Assembly (NCBI GenBank): GCA_017441605.1
Contig: JAFRXD010000093.1
Location: forward strand, 1-64,000
DNA length: 64,000 bases
Direction of reading: 5' to 3'
DNA from: Thermoguttaceae bacterium
Lineage (GTDB): Bacteria; Planctomycetota; Planctomycetia; Pirellulales; Thermoguttaceae
Under the pieces are notes generated by a model. That model saw only the letters and a list, made by a program, of their open reading frames with translations, did not search any database and had not been told where the DNA came from. This document shows, piece by piece, positions 61,945-64,000 of this stretch (within the stretch, counting starts at the first letter, position 1; each line of letters opens with the position of its first letter). The position numbers and the translations under genes are program-made.

Positions 61945-63960
61945 CTAAAAGGTCCAATGCCTTATGTAGTCGATTTCAAACGTCGCGGGGAGCTCGGACG
62001 GATCGGGCAGACCGAACCATTCGGGCATCGTCTCGCTATCGAAATTGACGTTGAGCGGCTGAGTCCAGTACTTGTTCTCGGACTCGCGAACGAGTTGGTC
62101 GTCGACGTACCAGCGGAGCTTCTCGGGCGTCCAGAGCAGCCCGTACCGATGGAAATCGTTGACGAACCGGTACGGCGCGTCCCACGTTCCTCCGTCGGAA
62201 ATGTGCTTGTCGCCGGTCTCGGGCGTCTTCATCACGTGCAAGTTCATGTGATAAATCGAGCCGTGCTTCGGGTGCGCTCCGCTCATTTCGTAGACGTCGA
62301 TTTCGGTCCAGCGCTCCCCGTCGTCCGCGTAGAACCAGAACGAACTCGACGCTTTCGAGTTCATCGGCTTGGAGCGAACCTCGAAATATCCGTACAGCGT
62401 CGTTTCTTTGCTCTTGACCGCCGCGGTCGTAAAGTCTTTGTACCCCTCGGGCAACCCCTCGCGATTCTCCGCGCGCGCCGTCAATTTCAGGAACCCGTCT
62501 TCGACCGTAACGTTCTCCTTGGCGAAATAGCCGGGTTGTCGTCCCAGCCAGCCGGGATTGTGATCCCACCACTTTTCGGAGTCGAACGTCCCGTTGAACT
62601 CGTCGCTTACCGACGGATCGAAGGTCCAAGTCCCTTCGAGCGGGCATTTCGGCGCTTTGAGCTGGGCTTTCATTTCGGCGAGCGCCGGTCCGTAATTCCG
62701 GTCGGTTACGTGCGTTACCTCCGCCCCGTAGAGAATCAGCTTATGCTCCGACGGAATCCCGTTGTACGCGGCGTAGACCGAGCTGGGACAGCAGGTAACG
62801 TCTCGGAATCCGACCGTTACGGCGATCGGAACGTCGATGCTTTGCGCGAAGTTCGCCGCGTCGTAATACCGAGATCCCTCGCGAACTTTCGCTTTGACGT
62901 CCTCGTCGTTTCGCCAGCGCCAGTTCTCGATCAGTTGCGGCCAACCCGCGTTGCGACCCGTTTCCGAGCCCCCGTGGTCGCACATCGCCGGAACCGAGCA
63001 AACCGCGCGCCGAATGTGTTTGTTCAAGCCGGTTAGAATCAATCCGAACCCGCCTCCTTGGCTCGTGCCGTGGTATCCGATCCGGTCCGCGTCGACGCAC
63101 TTCTGTTCCGCGAGCCAATCGACCGCGCGATCAAGCCCGAGAATCGGAGCGCGATAGAAGTATTCGTCTCGGTTTTCCGCGTTGTGCTCGAAGTAGTTGC
63201 GACCCAGTTCTTGGTTGTATTTCGCGTAGGCTTCCCCGCGCTCCTTCTCGTCGATCGGAACCTCGTACGGGAAAACGTTGAGCGTCAGAACGACGAACCC
63301 CTCGTCGACCGTGCCCGGATCCGGCGCGAACCCGAGCCCCGCCCACGCGACGTTCACGATTGCCGGGTGTTCCAAATCTCCGGTCTTCGGAACCCCGTAC
63401 CAGCCGTAAACCCGTTGCCCGTTAATCGTCGCGAAGCTAATCGCCCACATTTCGCGAGTATCGTTCGAAAACTCGTCGAGCTTGCGGGTTTGGACGTCGA
63501 TCGGAATCTCGCGAACCTCCTCTTTCCCCTTCGCCCAGTACTCGTCGAAATCGTCCGGCTTCGGGAGCCCTTGGGTTATCTGGTCGGGATCGAACCCCGC
63601 TCCAGCGACTTCCTCGATCGTCTTGTCGTCGGAGATCTTAATCGACGCGAAGACCTTAATAAACCCCGGCTTGTCGAGCGAGCATTGGAACTCCCCCTTG
63701 GTCTTTTGCGCCAGATCGACGCTTTCTTCCGCTAGGAGCGTCGCCCCGTCGTTGGTGACGCGAACCGTCATCGTTCCCCGATCGACCGTCGCCCCGTCGG
63801 CTCCTAGCGCCTCGACCGTGAATCCGGCTTGGTCTCCGACCGAATAGAGGCAGTTCTCGCGATCGAATCGAATCGCGATTTTCGACGCGTCGTCCGCGAG
63901 CGAAATCGACGCGAAAAGCGCCGCGAACAACCCCGCGAGCGCGCATAGTCTTCTCGTCAT
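61945..63960 (-). CDS. Secreted fusion of CE7-type acetyl (xylan) esterase and GH16 glycosidase
   Basis: 671 residues. ATG 63960 has AAGGAG upstream and opens a signal peptide (LCALAGLFAALFASISLADD). A short beta domain (about 25-120) precedes an AXE1/CE7-like alpha/beta-hydrolase (about 125-435), with nucleophile S300 in YHGTSQGGGFG and likely partners D387 in GFRDVTCCPSS and H417 in EVTHVTD. Residues about 445-671 are a GH16 beta-jellyroll with the catalytic motif E553-I-D555-V-Y-E558 (WTEIDVYEMSG) and LYGYFEVRSKPMNSKASSSF before it; the ending FDSETMPEWFGLPD is of the agarase/beta-glucanase sort. The fusion would remove acetyl groups and cut an O-acetylated beta-glucan or galactan outside the cell. 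Substrate is not certain. The 5' end and ribosome site lie inside the window. Confidence 0.87.
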   Translation of the reverse strand: MTRRLCALAGLFAALFASISLADDASKIAIRFDRENCLYSVGDQAGFTVEALGADGATVDRGTMTVRVTNDGATLLAEESVDLAQKTKGEFQCSLDKPGFIKVFASIKISDDKTIEEVAGAGFDPDQITQGLPKPDDFDEYWAKGKEEVREIPIDVQTRKLDEFSNDTREMWAISFATINGQRVYGWYGVPKTGDLEHPAIVNVAWAGLGFAPDPGTVDEGFVVLTLNVFPYEVPIDEKERGEAYAKYNQELGRNYFEHNAENRDEYFYRAPILGLDRAVDWLAEQKCVDADRIGYHGTSQGGGFGLILTGLNKHIRRAVCSVPAMCDHGGSETGRNAGWPQLIENWRWRNDEDVKAKVREGSRYYDAANFAQSIDVPIAVTVGFRDVTCCPSSVYAAYNGIPSEHKLILYGAEVTHVTDRNYGPALAEMKAQLKAPKCPLEGTWTFDPSVSDEFNGTFDSEKWWDHNPGWLGRQPGYFAKENVTVEDGFLKLTARAENREGLPEGYKDFTTAAVKSKETTLYGYFEVRSKPMNSKASSSFWFYADDGERWTEIDVYEMSGAHPKHGSIYHMNLHVMKTPETGDKHISDGGTWDAPYRFVNDFHRYGLLWTPEKLRWYVDDQLVRESENKYWTQPLNVNFDSETMPEWFGLPDPSELPATFEIDYIRHWTF

Positions 63961-64000
63961 AACAGTATCTCCTTGCGCGAGTTAAAAAGACGCTTCTTAA

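Overview
This window reads as chromosomal DNA from a Planctomycetota bacterium, probably a host- or gut-associated lineage. The phylum call rests on four things. The giant protein carries an N-terminal LEERQLLS motif, the LEPxLL-type signal found on planctomycetal giant extracellular proteins. There is a Gram-negative envelope gene (lpxA) and a probable LptC/OstA-like protein. Paralogous secreted or membrane proteins (EF-hand, BspA-type LRR) are abundant. The sequence is GC-rich with intrinsic terminators and ordinary Shine-Dalgarno sites. The lifestyle is inference. No rRNA, tRNA, CRISPR array, IS element or phage gene was seen.

Layout. 1-7.1 kb (minus strand): 3'-truncated rhaT-like rhamnose symporter, an orphan AddB-like PD-(D/E)XK nuclease, a tail-anchored zinc-ribbon protein, and lpxA with its terminator. 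7.5-9.6 kb: a secreted protein of unknown function. 9.6-10.5 kb: a long non-coding leader. 10.5-34.6 kb: one gene for an 8,047-residue extracellular protein. It holds an IdeS-like domain that has apparently lost its catalytic residues, an intact metzincin metallopeptidase, six beta-helix cassettes (the third hugely expanded by nested duplications) and C-terminal cadherin-, FN3- and PKD-like domains.

34.8-44.7 kb holds sugar metabolism and envelope genes: UDP-glucuronate decarboxylase and ribokinase (plus strand); then on the minus strand the LptC/OstA-like protein preceded by a TAG-interrupted small membrane protein, an aldo/keto reductase, a nucleotidyltransferase-epimerase fusion, and a GHMP kinase that resembles plant galacturonokinase more than galactokinase. 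The kinase, fusion and decarboxylase could form a galacturonate to UDP-GalA to UDP-GlcA to UDP-xylose route. 44.9-47.8 kb: a large secreted protein with a probable alpha/alpha-toroid C-terminus.

48.0-56.8 kb carries two paralogue arrays: four consecutive EF-hand proteins (three with the same N-terminal membrane anchor), then three thioredoxin-like proteins with the same WTTWCGFC motif, two of them fused to BspA-type LRRs and one a lipoprotein with a short repeat linker. 57.2-64.0 kb: alaC-like aminotransferase, a SelA-like protein lacking the PLP lysine, a secreted protein of unknown function, and a secreted fusion of a CE7-type acetyl esterase with a GH16 glycosidase.

The strongest candidates for new biology are the uronate-salvage gene set, the hierarchical repeat structure and pseudo-protease of the giant protein, the EF-hand anchor family, the LRR-thioredoxin fusions, and the lysine-less SelA homologue.
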